Shown here in pieces: positions 7,696 to 17,631 of a stretch of 64,000 bases of DNA. The notes under the pieces were generated by a model. The model was not told the origin of the DNA. It saw only the letters and a program-made list of their open reading frames with translations, and did no database searches. The stretch is taken from NCBI GenBank assembly GCA_902826685.1, contig CADEFT010000021.1, positions 1-64,000 on the forward strand. Direction: 5' to 3'. This stretch comes from an uncultured Acidobacteriota bacterium. GTDB taxonomy: Bacteria > Acidobacteriota > Terriglobia > Bryobacterales > Bryobacteraceae. The translations under genes and the position numbers were made by a program. How positions within the stretch are numbered: position 1 is the first letter of the stretch; each line of letters opens with the position of its first letter.

Positions 7696-9054
7696 ATGAA
7701 GCTCATTCTCGTCCTGGCGGCCGCGTTGTGCTCCTCTTCGCCGGCCGCCGATCCGCTGACGCTCGATCAGGCCGTTGCCCGGTCTATTGAAAACTACCCC
7801 GCGGTTCGCGTCTCGCTCGAACAGGTGTCGGCCGCCGCCGCCGGAGTCCAACTCGCCCGCACTGGCTTTCTGCCCAAGGCCGACTTTCTGGCCCAGGTCA
7901 ATCGCGCCACCCGCAACAACGTATTCGGGATGCTGATGCCGCAGGCGACGCTGCCCTCCATCTCAGGCCCTCCGCTACACGAGAACAAGATGACCAACGT
8001 CTGGGGCACCGCGGTGGGCTTCCTGGTTTCCTGGGAGCCATTCGACTTCGGACTTCGCCAGGCGAATGTAGCCGCCGCCGATACCGTCCGCCGGCGCGCC
8101 CAAGCCGGCGTGGCGCGCACGCGGCTGGAAGTGGGTACCGCCGCCGCCGACGCCTTCCTCACGATTCTGGCCGCCGAGCAGACCGTCCGTGGCGCCGAAG
8201 CCGCCATCGCGCGCGGCCGCACGGTGGAAGGCGTCGTCTCCGCCCTGGTGAAATCGGAACTGCGTCCCGGCGCCGATGCCGAGCGGATCAAGGCGGAGAT
8301 CGCGCTGGCTGAAACGCAGCGGATTCAGGCCGAACAGGCCGTCGCCGTGGCCAGGGCCGCGCTGGCCCAACTCTTGAACACGCCACCCGGCGAAGTACGG
8401 GCTCTGGCGGGCCGCCTGCTCGACGCGCCGCCCGATGCCGAGCCCGCCGCCGCGCCGCTTGACGAACATCCAGCCGCCCGCGAACAGAGCGTCGCCATCG
8501 ACGAGGCCAAGGCGCGTCTCGCCGTCCTCGACAAAGCGTATTACCCCAAGTTCCTGCTGCAGGGCGCCAACTACGCGCGCGGCACGGGGGCTTATCCGGA
8601 CTTCCGCACCGGCGGCGCCGCCTCCGGCCTTGGGCCCAATATCGTGAACTGGGGCGCCGGCTTCACCATGCAGTTTCCGCTGATGGATCTGCCCTCCATA
8701 CGGGCCCGCAAGGAAATGGAGATCCACAAGGAGCGCGGCGAGCAGGCACGCCACGAGCAATTGCTGCGCGATATCAACGGCCGTTTCGAGAAATCGAAAG
8801 CCATGCTGGACGGCGCACGGCGCGTGGCGCGCCAGACCCCGGTGCAGTTGAATGCCGCCCGGACACTCGAAACGCAGGCCGCCGCGCGATACAAAGCGGG
8901 TCTTGCCACCATCGTGGAAGTAGCCGAAGCGCAGCGGTTGCTGGCGCAGGCCGACGTGGACGACTCGCTGGCGAAGCTCAACGTCTGGCGCTCCCTGCTC
9001 GCCGTGGCCGCGGCTCAGGGCAATCTCGACGATCTGCTGGCGAAGGTGCGGTAA
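7696..9054 (+). CDS. TolC-family outer membrane efflux protein
   Basis: This 452-residue protein is the outer-membrane channel of a tripartite RND efflux system. It has a signal peptide (MKLILVLAAALCSSSPAA), the opening LTLDQAVARSIENYP typical of OEP/TolC proteins, and two long alanine- and glutamate-rich helical halves that form the periplasmic barrel. The ATG at 7696 has a strong GGAAGGAG ribosome site. The pump gene follows after 6 nt, so the two are co-transcribed. The order outer-membrane factor, pump, adaptor differs from the more usual adaptor-first order. Substrates cannot be inferred. Confidence 0.9.
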   Translation: MKLILVLAAALCSSSPAADPLTLDQAVARSIENYPAVRVSLEQVSAAAAGVQLARTGFLPKADFLAQVNRATRNNVFGMLMPQATLPSISGPPLHENKMTNVWGTAVGFLVSWEPFDFGLRQANVAAADTVRRRAQAGVARTRLEVGTAAADAFLTILAAEQTVRGAEAAIARGRTVEGVVSALVKSELRPGADAERIKAEIALAETQRIQAEQAVAVARAALAQLLNTPPGEVRALAGRLLDAPPDAEPAAAPLDEHPAAREQSVAIDEAKARLAVLDKAYYPKFLLQGANYARGTGAYPDFRTGGAASGLGPNIVNWGAGFTMQFPLMDLPSIRARKEMEIHKERGEQARHEQLLRDINGRFEKSKAMLDGARRVARQTPVQLNAARTLETQAAARYKAGLATIVEVAEAQRLLAQADVDDSLAKLNVWRSLLAVAAAQGNLDDLLAKVR

Positions 9055-9060
9055 ACGATC

Positions 9061-12000
9061 ATGTGGCTCGTTCTCACCGCGCTGCGCCGCCCCGTCACCG
9101 TCGTGGTGGCCGTTCTTTCCCTCATCCTGCTGGCGGCGCTGGCCGTGCGGCGCATGCCCGTCGATATCTTCCCCAAGGTCGGCGCCCCGGCGATCTACGT
9201 CGCCCAACCCTATGGCGGCATGGATCCTTCGCAGATGGAAGGATTCCTGACTTATTACTACGAGTATCACTTCCTCTACATCACCGGCATCGAGCACGTG
9301 GAATCGAAGAGTATTCAGGGCGCCTCGCTGATGAAGCTGGTCTTCCACGAGGGCACCGACATGAACCAGGCGATGGCGGAAACGGTGGGCTACGTGAATC
9401 GCGCGCGGGCGTTCATGCCGCCCGGCGCCGTGCCGCCCTTCATCACCCGTTTCGATGCGGGTAGCGTGCCGGTGGGCCAACTGGTGTTCACCGCGCCCAA
9501 TCGCACACCGGCGGAGATGCAGGACTTCGCGCTCAACCGCGTGCGTCCGCTGTTTGCCACGCTCGAAGGCGTCTCGGCGCCTCCGCCGTTCGGCGGCAAC
9601 CAGCGGACCATCGTCGTGCGGCTCGATCCGGCCAAGCTGCGGCAATATCGCGTCTCGCCGGAGGAGGCCATCGCCGCCGTCAATCGTGCCAGCGCGGTTT
9701 TCCCGTCGGGCAATGTGCGCACCGGCGATCTGAATCGCATCGCGTCGACCAACGTCGTCGTGGGCGGCGATCTGCGGGAACTCGCCGATGCGCCCGTGCG
9801 ATATGGCAGCGGCGCCACCGTCTTCCTGCGCGATCTTGGCGTCGTGGAAAATGGCGCCGATATCGTGACCGGGTATGCCCACGTCAACGGCAAGCGCACC
9901 GTCTATATCCAGGTCACCAAGCGCGCCGACGCCTCCACGCTCGCCGTGCTCGAACGCGTCCGCGCCGCGCTGCCCGCTTTCCGCAACGCGGTTCCCGAAG
10001 ACGTTCAGATTTCACTCGAGTTCGACCAGACCTTTTACGTGCGCCATGCGATCGGGAGCCTGGTCCGCGAGGCGCTGCTGGGCGCCGCGCTCACGGCGCT
10101 GATGGTGCTGCTGTTCCTGCGCGATTGGCGCAGCGCGCTCATCGTCATCCTTACGATTCCCTCGGCGCTTCTGGCCGCCCTGGTCTGGCTGTGGATCGCC
10201 GGCCAGACCGTCAACATCATGACGCTCGGCGGGCTGGCCTTGGCCGTCGGCATCCTGGTGGATGAGGCTACGGTGGAAATCGAGAACATTCACGCGCACA
10301 TGGCTTCGGGGGTTACGCGCGCCCGCGCCGTCCTCGACGCCTGCCGCAAGACGGCCGCCGCCCGGCTGCTGGCCATGCTTTCGATGCTGGCGGTCTTTCT
10401 GCCCTCGTTCTTTATGGCCGGCGCCGCACGTCAGCTGTTCGTCCCGCTGGCGATGGCCGTGGGCTTCGCCATGATCTCCTCTTACGTGCTTTCAAGCACG
10501 CTGGTGCCGGTGCTTTCGGCGTGGCTCATGCGCCAGGGCGAGGTGCGCGACGAACGCGCCGGATGGATGGCCCGGGTCTATGGCCTCTATCTTTCCGCCG
10601 TGCTGAAGCTGCGCTGGGCGCTGGCGCCCGTGTACCTCCTGATCTGCTTTGTCCTGGTGCGCCTGCTTTATCCCACCCTTGGGACGGAACTGTTTCCAGC
10701 CGGCAATCCCACCCAGTTTCAGATGCGTCTGCGAGCGCCGACGGGCACTCGCGTGGAGCGCACCGAACTGCTCACCCTGAAGGCGCTGGATCTGATCAAA
10801 GCCGAAGCGGGTGCGGACAACCTCGCCGTCTCCACCGCCTTCATCGGAGTGCAGCCGGCCAGCTATCCCATCAATACCGTCCACTTGTTCACGGGCGGTC
10901 CCCATGAAGCCGTGCTGAAATGCGCCCTCAAGCCGGGCTTCGGCCGCATGGAAGAGGTGAAGGAACGGCTGCGCCGCCGGTTCACGGAGGCGATGCCGGA
11001 GGTGAAGATCACCTTCGAGGCCGCCGACATCGTCACGCAGGTCATGAGCTTCGGCGCCCAAACGCCGATCGAAGTCGCGGTGCAAGGTCCGGCCCTGCCC
11101 GTCAATCGCGCCCATGCCGATAAAATCTTCACCGAACTGAAGAAGGTGAAGGCGCTGCGCGATCTGCAATTCGCGCAGGCGATGGATTACCCCACCATCG
11201 ATGTCAAGGTCGACCGTGAGCGCGCGGGCCAGTTTGGGCTTACCGCCGCCAACGTGGCTAAATCGCTGGTGACGGCCACCTCTTCGAGCCGCTTCACCGA
11301 TCCCAACTACTGGCGCGATCCGGCGAGCGGTAACGCGTTTCAGATCCAGGTGGAGATTCCTCAGAACCGCATGGCATCGCTTGACGACGTGCGCCAGTTG
11401 CCCGTCATGCAGAACGGCGAATCGCGTCCGCTGCTGGGCGACGTAGCCGAATTGAAGTACGGTACGGCCGTTGCCATGGTGGAGCGCTACAACATGCAGC
11501 GGGTCGTCAGCCTGACCGCGAATGTCGAAGGCATGCCGGTGGGCCAGGCGGCGGAGGAGATTCGCGCCGCGCTGAAGCGCGCGGGCGACCCGCCGCGCGG
11601 AGTCAACGTGATCCTGCGCGGGCAGGTTCCGCCCCTTGGCGAGACCATCGCTGGGCTTTCGGTGGGACTCTCGCTTGCCGTCGCCTTCATCTTTCTCCTG
11701 CTGGCGGCGAACTTCCAATCCTTCCGGCTCGCGCTGGCGGTGGTGGCGACGATACCCGCCGTGCTGCTGGGCGTGCTGCTGTGGCTTAAGTGGACCGGCG
11801 ATACGGTCAATATCCAGTCGTTCATGGGAGCCATCATGGCCATCGGCATCGCGGTGGCCAACTCCATCCTGCTGGTGACGTTTGCCGAAGCGTCGCGCGC
11901 CGGCGGACTCGACTCCCGGGCCGCCGCTCTCGAAGGCGGGCGCGGCCGGCTGCGCGCTATTCTGATGACGGCGGCGGCGATGATCGCCGGTATGACGCCC

Positions 12001-12186
12001 ATGGCCCTCGGCGCCGAACAGAACGCGCCGCTCGCACGCGCCGTCATCGGAGGTCTTCTGCTGGCCACCTTCGCGACGCTCACGATGGTGCCGGTGTTCT
12101 ATGCGATTCTCGGAGGCAGTGCCGCTCGAAAGTCGCCGTCTCTCGATCCCAACGATTCCGCGAGTGCTTACTATGATCCTGCTTAG
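9061..12186 (+). CDS. RND-family efflux pump permease (AcrB/CusA superfamily)
   Basis: This 1041-residue inner-membrane proton-driven pump has the full RND architecture: a first membrane helix (MWLVLTALRRPVTVVVAVLS), two large periplasmic loops and two bundles of membrane helices. The fourth-helix proton-relay area reads GGLALAVGILVDEATVEIEN, with the conserved acidic Asp-Glu pair slightly different from the Asp-Asp of AcrB. The relation to hydrophobe exporters (HAE) appears closer than to heavy-metal exporters, but this is a judgement by eye. It overlaps the adaptor gene by 14 nt. Length is normal and no frame damage is seen. Confidence 0.92.
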   Translation: MWLVLTALRRPVTVVVAVLSLILLAALAVRRMPVDIFPKVGAPAIYVAQPYGGMDPSQMEGFLTYYYEYHFLYITGIEHVESKSIQGASLMKLVFHEGTDMNQAMAETVGYVNRARAFMPPGAVPPFITRFDAGSVPVGQLVFTAPNRTPAEMQDFALNRVRPLFATLEGVSAPPPFGGNQRTIVVRLDPAKLRQYRVSPEEAIAAVNRASAVFPSGNVRTGDLNRIASTNVVVGGDLRELADAPVRYGSGATVFLRDLGVVENGADIVTGYAHVNGKRTVYIQVTKRADASTLAVLERVRAALPAFRNAVPEDVQISLEFDQTFYVRHAIGSLVREALLGAALTALMVLLFLRDWRSALIVILTIPSALLAALVWLWIAGQTVNIMTLGGLALAVGILVDEATVEIENIHAHMASGVTRARAVLDACRKTAAARLLAMLSMLAVFLPSFFMAGAARQLFVPLAMAVGFAMISSYVLSSTLVPVLSAWLMRQGEVRDERAGWMARVYGLYLSAVLKLRWALAPVYLLICFVLVRLLYPTLGTELFPAGNPTQFQMRLRAPTGTRVERTELLTLKALDLIKAEAGADNLAVSTAFIGVQPASYPINTVHLFTGGPHEAVLKCALKPGFGRMEEVKERLRRRFTEAMPEVKITFEAADIVTQVMSFGAQTPIEVAVQGPALPVNRAHADKIFTELKKVKALRDLQFAQAMDYPTIDVKVDRERAGQFGLTAANVAKSLVTATSSSRFTDPNYWRDPASGNAFQIQVEIPQNRMASLDDVRQLPVMQNGESRPLLGDVAELKYGTAVAMVERYNMQRVVSLTANVEGMPVGQAAEEIRAALKRAGDPPRGVNVILRGQVPPLGETIAGLSVGLSLAVAFIFLLLAANFQSFRLALAVVATIPAVLLGVLLWLKWTGDTVNIQSFMGAIMAIGIAVANSILLVTFAEASRAGGLDSRAAALEGGRGRLRAILMTAAAMIAGMTPMALGAEQNAPLARAVIGGLLLATFATLTMVPVFYAILGGSAARKSPSLDPNDSASAYYDPA

Positions 12187-13231
12187 CCTGTTCCTGGGCG
12201 GATGGCTTGAAGCCCAGCCCGTTGAAACCACGGCGGTCGTCTCCAAAACACTGGAGCAAAGATCGCGCCTGCCCGGCGAGTTCACGCCCTATCAGACCGT
12301 GGACCTCCACGCGCGCGTCGCCGGCTACATCGAAACCATGCACGCCGATCGCGGCAGCGCCGTCAAGGCCGGCGATGTGCTGGTGACTTTATCGGCGCCT
12401 GAGATGGCGGCCCACGCCGCCGAAAGCGAAGCGAAAGTGCAGGCGCTTGAATCGCAGAGAGCGGAAGCCGAAGCCAAGGTAGTGGCGGCCCAGAGCACCC
12501 ATGAACGGATCAAGGCGGCGTCGGCCACGCCCGGCGCCATCGCCGGCAATGAACTGGTGCTGGCCGCCAAGGCGGTGGAAGCCGCCCAGGCCGTCGTCCG
12601 GTCGCTTGAATCTTCGCAGAAAGCCGCGCGCGCCGCGGTCGAGGCGCAACGGGATCTGATGAATTACCTCAAAGTCACGGCACCTTTCGATGGCGTGATC
12701 ACAGAGCGTTACGCCCATCCCGGCGCACTGGCGGGCAAGGAGCCTCTGCTGCGGCTCGAACAGCACGCCCGCCTGCGCCTGGTGGTGGCGGTTCCCGAAC
12801 CCTCCGTCGGCGGCATTATCCGGGGCGCGCGAGTCGCTTTCACCGTGCCGGCTTATCCCGGCGAGACTTTCACGGGCGTCGTCGCGCGCATCTCCCGTGT
12901 GCTCGATCCCAAGACCCGTACCATGCCGGTCGAACTCGATGTAGTCAACTCCGGCGGCAGGCTCGCGCCCGGCATGTACCCGGAGGTTCAATGGCCGGCG
13001 CGCCGCGCCCGCGCTTCGCTTATGGTCCCGCCTTCGGCGATCGTCACCACCACCGAGCGCACCTTCGTCGTTCGCGTCAACGGCGGCAAGGCCGAATGGG
13101 TGGACGTTAGTCGCGGCGCCATGCAAGGAGAACTGGTGGAAGTGCTCGGTTCTCTTGCCGTGGGCGATACGCTGGTAAAGCGGCCAACCGACGAGATCCG
13201 CCAGGGCTCCACCCTGGTTGTCAAAAAGTGA
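12173..13231 (+). CDS. Efflux RND periplasmic adaptor (HlyD/MFP family)
   Basis: This 352-residue protein links pump and outer-membrane channel. It begins inside the pump gene at the ATG at 12173, has a short signal sequence (MILLSLFLGGWLEA), then a lipoyl/barrel-sandwich half (HARVAGYIETMHADRGSAVKAGDVL), a coiled-coil hairpin rich in Ala and Glu, the second lipoyl half (VTAPFDGVITERYAHPGALA) and a beta-barrel part (TGVVARISRVLDPKTRTMPV). Its TGA overlaps the GTG of the methyltransferase gene by 4 nt. The translational coupling to both neighbours indicates one operon from 7696 to at least 13231. Confidence 0.9.
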   Translation: MILLSLFLGGWLEAQPVETTAVVSKTLEQRSRLPGEFTPYQTVDLHARVAGYIETMHADRGSAVKAGDVLVTLSAPEMAAHAAESEAKVQALESQRAEAEAKVVAAQSTHERIKAASATPGAIAGNELVLAAKAVEAAQAVVRSLESSQKAARAAVEAQRDLMNYLKVTAPFDGVITERYAHPGALAGKEPLLRLEQHARLRLVVAVPEPSVGGIIRGARVAFTVPAYPGETFTGVVARISRVLDPKTRTMPVELDVVNSGGRLAPGMYPEVQWPARRARASLMVPPSAIVTTTERTFVVRVNGGKAEWVDVSRGAMQGELVEVLGSLAVGDTLVKRPTDEIRQGSTLVVKK

Positions 13232-14394
13232 ACCTGCCCGAAGTTCGGGTTACCCGGAAAGCCCAGGCGCGAGTGGCATCCGGTCATCCGTGGATCTTTG
13301 CGAGCGACGTATCGAGCCGCGGTACCGCCCAGCCGGGCGACGCGGTGAAAGTGGCCGATTCCAATGGCCGCCCGCTGGGCACCGCGCACTACAGCTCCAC
13401 TTCCCAGATCAGCCTGCGCATGCTGTCACCGAGGATCGAGACCGTCGACCGCCAGTTCCTGCGCGCCCGCATCGAAGCCGCCGCGCAATACCGCCACCGC
13501 GTCGTTGCCGGCACCGATTCCTATCGCCTGGTCTTCGGAGAGGCGGATTTCCTCCCCGGCCTCGTAGTCGATCGTTATGGCGGCGCGTTCGCCCTTCAAA
13601 CTCTGAGCCAGGGCATGGACCGGATGCTGGACGATATCGTCCAATGCCTCACCGGTCTGTTCGCCCCGGACGTTGTGGTGGCGCGCAATACCGCCGCGGC
13701 GCGCTCGCGTGAATCGCTGCCGCTTGAGACCAGGGTTCTGGCCGGCACGCCCGCAGAGCTGACCTCGATCGCCATGAACGGGCTCAAGCTGGCGGTCGAT
13801 ATCGTGGGCGGACAGAAAACCGGCATCTTCCTCGACCAGCGTGAGAACTACCTGGCGGCGGCGCGATGGGCACGCGGCCGCGCTCTCGATTGCTTCACCT
13901 GCACCGGCGGCTTCGCGCTCCATCTGGCGCGGGTCTGCGAGCACGTCGAGGCAGTCGATTCGTCGGCCAGCGCCTTGCGCATCGCCGGGCTCAACCGCGC
14001 CGCTAATGAAATCGGGAACGCCGATTTCCGCGAGGCAGACGTCTTCGACCTGCTGGCCGGACACAACGCAGCGGCGCGGCGCTTCGACACCATCGTGCTC
14101 GATCCGCCGGCCTTTGCGAAATCGCGCGCTCACATCGATCAGGCGCTGCGCGGCTACAACGAAATCAACCAGCGGGCGCTAAAGTTGATGAACCCGGGCG
14201 GCATTCTGATTACCTGTTCCTGCTCCCACCACGTCAGTGAAGCCGAACTTCTGGGAGTAGTGGCGCAGGCGGCTCTCGATGCCAACCGCACCATCCGAAT
14301 TCTGGAACGCCGCACGCAGGCGCTCGATCATCCGATCCTGCTGACCGTTCCCGAAACGCACTATTTGAAGTGCCTGATTCTGGAAGTGCTTTAG
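13228..14394 (+). CDS. Class I SAM-dependent rRNA methyltransferase, RlmI-like (PUA + Rossmann)
   Basis: This 388-residue enzyme resembles RlmI, the 23S rRNA m5C1962 methyltransferase. An N-terminal PUA domain (VASGHPWIFASDV) precedes a Rossmann methyltransferase domain with the SAM motif DCFTCTGGFALH, the catalytic-motif DPPAFAKSR and the motif VI cysteine in CSCSHHVS. The GTG at 13228 overlaps the adaptor stop (GTGA). A housekeeping rRNA modification gene at the end of an efflux operon is unexpected, but the overlap argues for shared transcription. Its stop TAG overlaps, in the palindrome CTAG, the stop of the convergent gene. The exact modified base is not certain, so no symbol is given. 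Confidence 0.87.
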   Translation: MNLPEVRVTRKAQARVASGHPWIFASDVSSRGTAQPGDAVKVADSNGRPLGTAHYSSTSQISLRMLSPRIETVDRQFLRARIEAAAQYRHRVVAGTDSYRLVFGEADFLPGLVVDRYGGAFALQTLSQGMDRMLDDIVQCLTGLFAPDVVVARNTAAARSRESLPLETRVLAGTPAELTSIAMNGLKLAVDIVGGQKTGIFLDQRENYLAAARWARGRALDCFTCTGGFALHLARVCEHVEAVDSSASALRIAGLNRAANEIGNADFREADVFDLLAGHNAAARRFDTIVLDPPAFAKSRAHIDQALRGYNEINQRALKLMNPGGILITCSCSHHVSEAELLGVVAQAALDANRTIRILERRTQALDHPILLTVPETHYLKCLILEVL

Positions 14395-15143
14395 GGCAGC
14401 AGGCGGAACGTGTAAAGCTTGCTCATGCCGGTGCCGCTGCCTACCGTGCTGAGCGGCAGAATTCCATACTCGCCCGGCGCCAGCGGACTGACCGGCGCGA
14501 TCCGGTAGTGGTTGCCGCCAAGCTTTTCCAAACCGAAAGCGATCGCGCCCTTGGCCAGGCTGGTATTCTTCTGCGGCGGGCCCACTTCAAACTCGCGGCG
14601 GCCCTTGCTCGGCTTCATCGGTACCAGCAGATATTCGCTCACCGGAACGCCCGCCGGCGGCGCGATCAGAATCTCGTTTCCCGCCGATAGAATGTTCCGG
14701 CTATTCAAACCCGCAATGCTTCCCTTGAGATTCTTTTTCACGATGCCGGCACTTACGAAATTCTTCATGACGCCGGTGGATTTCCAGTCCACCGTTTCCT
14801 CGATCAATTCGAGCCACTCCGAGCCCTTCTTAAAGAACACGCCCGGTCCCGCCGGTAAGGCGGGCCCGGCGGTGGCTGATGCGGTGGCACCCGGGCCCGC
14901 CGCCGGCGCCTTGCCGGTGCTCTTTTCGAGCATGACGGCGATGATCTTCTCGGAAACGCCGGAATTGCGCAGCTCCACCAGCCGGTCGGCGCCCAGGTCG
15001 TAGTTGGCCGGCGTCTGGCGGAGCACATTGAGAATCAATGTTTCGCTCATGCCGGACTTCACCAGCTTGACCACGGATTCATTTGTGAAGACATCCTGCG
15101 CCAGAAGCGCGATGGCCGCCAATATGAATAAAGATCTGATCAT
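14391..15143 (-). CDS. Secreted hypothetical protein
   Basis: I do not recognise a characterised family. The 250-residue protein has a signal peptide (MIRSLFILAAIALLAQD), a helical region (about residues 18-75) with two similar segments, ESVVKLVKSGMSE and DRLVELRNSGVSE, then an Ala/Gly/Pro linker and a beta-rich C-terminal half ending in YTFRLLP. The repeated V-x-L-x-x-SG-S-E pattern resembles small helical repeats often seen at the N-terminus of secreted acidobacterial proteins. It is convergent with the methyltransferase (4-nt overlap at CTAG) and divergent from the ADOP permease. Confidence 0.75.
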   Translation of the reverse strand: MIRSLFILAAIALLAQDVFTNESVVKLVKSGMSETLILNVLRQTPANYDLGADRLVELRNSGVSEKIIAVMLEKSTGKAPAAGPGATASATAGPALPAGPGVFFKKGSEWLELIEETVDWKSTGVMKNFVSAGIVKKNLKGSIAGLNSRNILSAGNEILIAPPAGVPVSEYLLVPMKPSKGRREFEVGPPQKNTSLAKGAIAFGLEKLGGNHYRIAPVSPLAPGEYGILPLSTVGSGTGMSKLYTFRLLP

Positions 15144-15170
15144 CTTCTTATTTTAACGGCATGGGGATGG

Positions 15171-15190
15171 CCGCGGAGTTTTCCGCGGAA
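15171..15190. promoter_or_regulatory. GC-rich hairpin/palindrome in the leader of the ADOP permease
   Basis: CCGCGGA (15171-15177) and TCCGCGG (15182-15188) can pair around a GTTT loop, and TTCCGCGGAA at 15181-15190 is itself a perfect 10-bp palindrome. It sits between two divergent start codons, 33 nt before the permease ATG, so it is more likely a control element than a terminator, though an AACTTTT follows it. Confidence 0.35.
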
Positions 15191-15222
15191 CTTTTCATCG
15201 CCCGAAACGTACAGAGACTAAT

Positions 15223-17631
15223 ATGACTCGCGACCTGCTGCACGCTCTCCGCATTCTGCGGCGCAATCCGTCGTTCACGTTGATTGCGGTGGCGGCGATT
15301 GCGCTCGGCGTCGGCGCCAACGTGGCCCTATTCTCCGTTGTGCAGGCCGTCATCCTGCGCCCGCTGCCTTATCCCGAGCCGGAGCGGCTGGTGATGGTCT
15401 GGGAAACCAGGCCAGACCGCGGCTATCTCAACAATGTGGTTTCAAACGCCAACTACTTGGATTGGAAGACGCGCAACAAGGTGTTCGACGGCATGAGCCC
15501 AATCCTGGCCAGCACCGCCACGCTGATCGCCGGAGAGGCGGAGGAGGTCCCCACGCAGTCGGTCGGCGAGGAGTTTTTCCCGATGCTGGGCGTCACCATG
15601 CAACTGGGCCGCGGCTTTCGCGCCGGGGAATGCAAGCCTGGCGCGCCGCCGGTGGTGATTCTTTCCGACGAACTTTGGCGCCGCAAGTTCTCGGCCGACC
15701 CCGCCGCCCTGGGCCGCACGGTCCGGCTCGGCTCCGATGCCGCTACCGTCGTCGGCATCGCGCCGCCCGGCCTGCTGGCCATCGGCGAACGCAGCCCGCT
15801 GCTGTGGCGCGCGCTGCGAGTTTCCGGGCTGAGCCCGTCCGGCAGCCGGGCGGCCGGGCGCAATTTCACCGTCCTGGCGCGGCTGAAACGCGGAGTTTCC
15901 ACGGCCGTGGCGGACGCCGAAATGGTTGTCATCGCGCGGCAGCTCGAACAGGAGTATCCGCAATTCAACTCCAACTGGAGTGCCCGCGTTTCCCCGCTCA
16001 CCGACGAGTTGATCGGCCGCGCTCGCGCGCCGCTGTTCGTCCTGCTGGGCGCCGTGGCCTGTGTGCTGCTGATCGCCTGCGCCAACGTCGCCAATCTGCT
16101 GCTGACGCGAGCCGCGGGCCGGGCGAGGGAACTGGCCGTGCGTGTCTCGCTCGGCGCTACGCGCTGGGCGATCCTGCGGCAACTGATGGCCGAGAGCCTG
16201 CTGCTGGCGGCCATGGGCGGTGTGGCCGGTATCGCCCTTGGCTGGTGGCTGCTCGAGATCATCAAGATCACTTCGCCGCGCGACCTGCGGCGGCTCGATA
16301 CCGCTTCGCTCGACGCTACCGTGCTCGCCTTCGCGTTCCTGCTGACCTTGCTGACGGCGATCTTCCTGGGCCTCGCACCCGCCCTCAGCGCGTCCCGGCG
16401 CGCTCTGAACGCGGCGATGCGCGACGGCGCGCGCGGCGCCACGACCACTTCCGGCCGCTTGCGCGACGCCTTCACCATCGCCGAAGTCGCCCTCTCGCTT
16501 ATCTTGCTGACCGGCGCCGGTCTGTTGCTCAAGAGCTTCAGCCGCCTCACCGCGGTTGAACCCGGATTCCGCCGCGACCACGTCCTCACCCTCAACCTGT
16601 CGCTTCCCGGTTCGCGTTACCCCGATCCCAAAGGCGTGGCCTTCTTCGCCGAACTGAACCGCCGCGTGCGCGAGATTCCCGGTGTCCTGGCGGCCAGCAA
16701 CATCACCTTCCTGCCGTTTCGAGGCCAAGGCTCAGGTACCTACTATTGGCGCGGCGACAAACCCAAGCCGAGTCCAGGCGAGGAGCCGGTCACCGACGTC
16801 CGCATGATCCAGCCCGGCTATTTCGAGGCGATGGGTATCCCGTTGAAAGCCGGCCGCACATTCACCGATGCGGACAATCAAAGCAAGGCGCCCCTGCGTT
16901 TCGTGATCAACCAAACGCTGGCGCGCGCGGCGTTCGGCGGCGAAGATCCCATCGGCCGCACCATCGTCGTCCTTATGAAGAACGAGAACCCGGCCGGCGA
17001 AATCGTCGGCGTCACCGGAGACATCCGTCATGGCGCGCTCGATTCCACTATCCGGCCCATGGTTTACTATCCGCAAGCCCACCTGTTCTTCAACTTCGGC
17101 ACCCTGGTGGTCCGGACCGCCGCCGACCCCATGTCCACCCTGCGCCCGGTGCGCGCCCTGATTCGCGAAATGGATCCCGAACTGGCCGTGGCCGACCCCG
17201 GAACCATGGAGCGCTGGATCGACGAGTCGGTCGCACGTCCCCGGTTCCAGGCCAGGCTTCTGTCCGCCTTTGCCGGGCTGGCGCTGATACTGGCCATCAT
17301 CGGCATCTACGGCGTCATGTCTTACGGAGTCGCGCAGCGCACGCGCGAGATTGGAGTGCGCATGGCGCTGGGCGCCCGCCGCGCCGACGTTTCGATGCTG
17401 GTGCTGAAGCGTGGATTGAAACTGGCCGCTGCCGGTTTGGTCATCGGCCTGGCCGGCGCCCTCCTGCTCGGCCGCTACCTCGAAACCCTGCTGTTTGAGA
17501 TCCGTCCCGCCGATCCGGCCACGCTCGCCATGGTCGCGGCGCTGGTGCTGGTGGTGGCCGCCGCCGCCAGTCTTCTGCCCGCCCGCCGCGCCGCCCGTGT
17601 CGATCCGATGGAGGCGCTCCGCTCCGAATGA
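15223..17631 (+). CDS. ADOP-family ABC transporter permease (MacB-PCD/FtsX)
   Basis: This 802-residue protein has two MacB-type periplasmic core domains, each paired with FtsX-type membrane helices, the duplicated organisation typical of acidobacterial duplicated-orphan permeases. The start LRILRRNPSFTLIAVAAIALG and the motif LLIACANVANLLLTRAAGR between the halves are characteristic, as is the C-terminal ARRAARVDPMEALRSE. It has no adjacent ATPase gene and, unlike the second ADOP gene in this window, no PadR gene. The substrate is unknown; related permeases export peptides, antibiotics or lipoproteins. A 53-nt gap separates it from ileS. Confidence 0.9.
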   Translation: MTRDLLHALRILRRNPSFTLIAVAAIALGVGANVALFSVVQAVILRPLPYPEPERLVMVWETRPDRGYLNNVVSNANYLDWKTRNKVFDGMSPILASTATLIAGEAEEVPTQSVGEEFFPMLGVTMQLGRGFRAGECKPGAPPVVILSDELWRRKFSADPAALGRTVRLGSDAATVVGIAPPGLLAIGERSPLLWRALRVSGLSPSGSRAAGRNFTVLARLKRGVSTAVADAEMVVIARQLEQEYPQFNSNWSARVSPLTDELIGRARAPLFVLLGAVACVLLIACANVANLLLTRAAGRARELAVRVSLGATRWAILRQLMAESLLLAAMGGVAGIALGWWLLEIIKITSPRDLRRLDTASLDATVLAFAFLLTLLTAIFLGLAPALSASRRALNAAMRDGARGATTTSGRLRDAFTIAEVALSLILLTGAGLLLKSFSRLTAVEPGFRRDHVLTLNLSLPGSRYPDPKGVAFFAELNRRVREIPGVLAASNITFLPFRGQGSGTYYWRGDKPKPSPGEEPVTDVRMIQPGYFEAMGIPLKAGRTFTDADNQSKAPLRFVINQTLARAAFGGEDPIGRTIVVLMKNENPAGEIVGVTGDIRHGALDSTIRPMVYYPQAHLFFNFGTLVVRTAADPMSTLRPVRALIREMDPELAVADPGTMERWIDESVARPRFQARLLSAFAGLALILAIIGIYGVMSYGVAQRTREIGVRMALGARRADVSMLVLKRGLKLAAAGLVIGLAGALLLGRYLETLLFEIRPADPATLAMVAALVLVVAAAASLLPARRAARVDPMEALRSE

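Noticed and set aside
7975..9882. A 635-residue minus-strand frame opposite the TolC and RND genes
   Set aside because: It is antisense to two well-supported genes, is very rich in His, Arg, Gly and Asp, and has no recognisable domain, as expected from GC-rich shadow frames.
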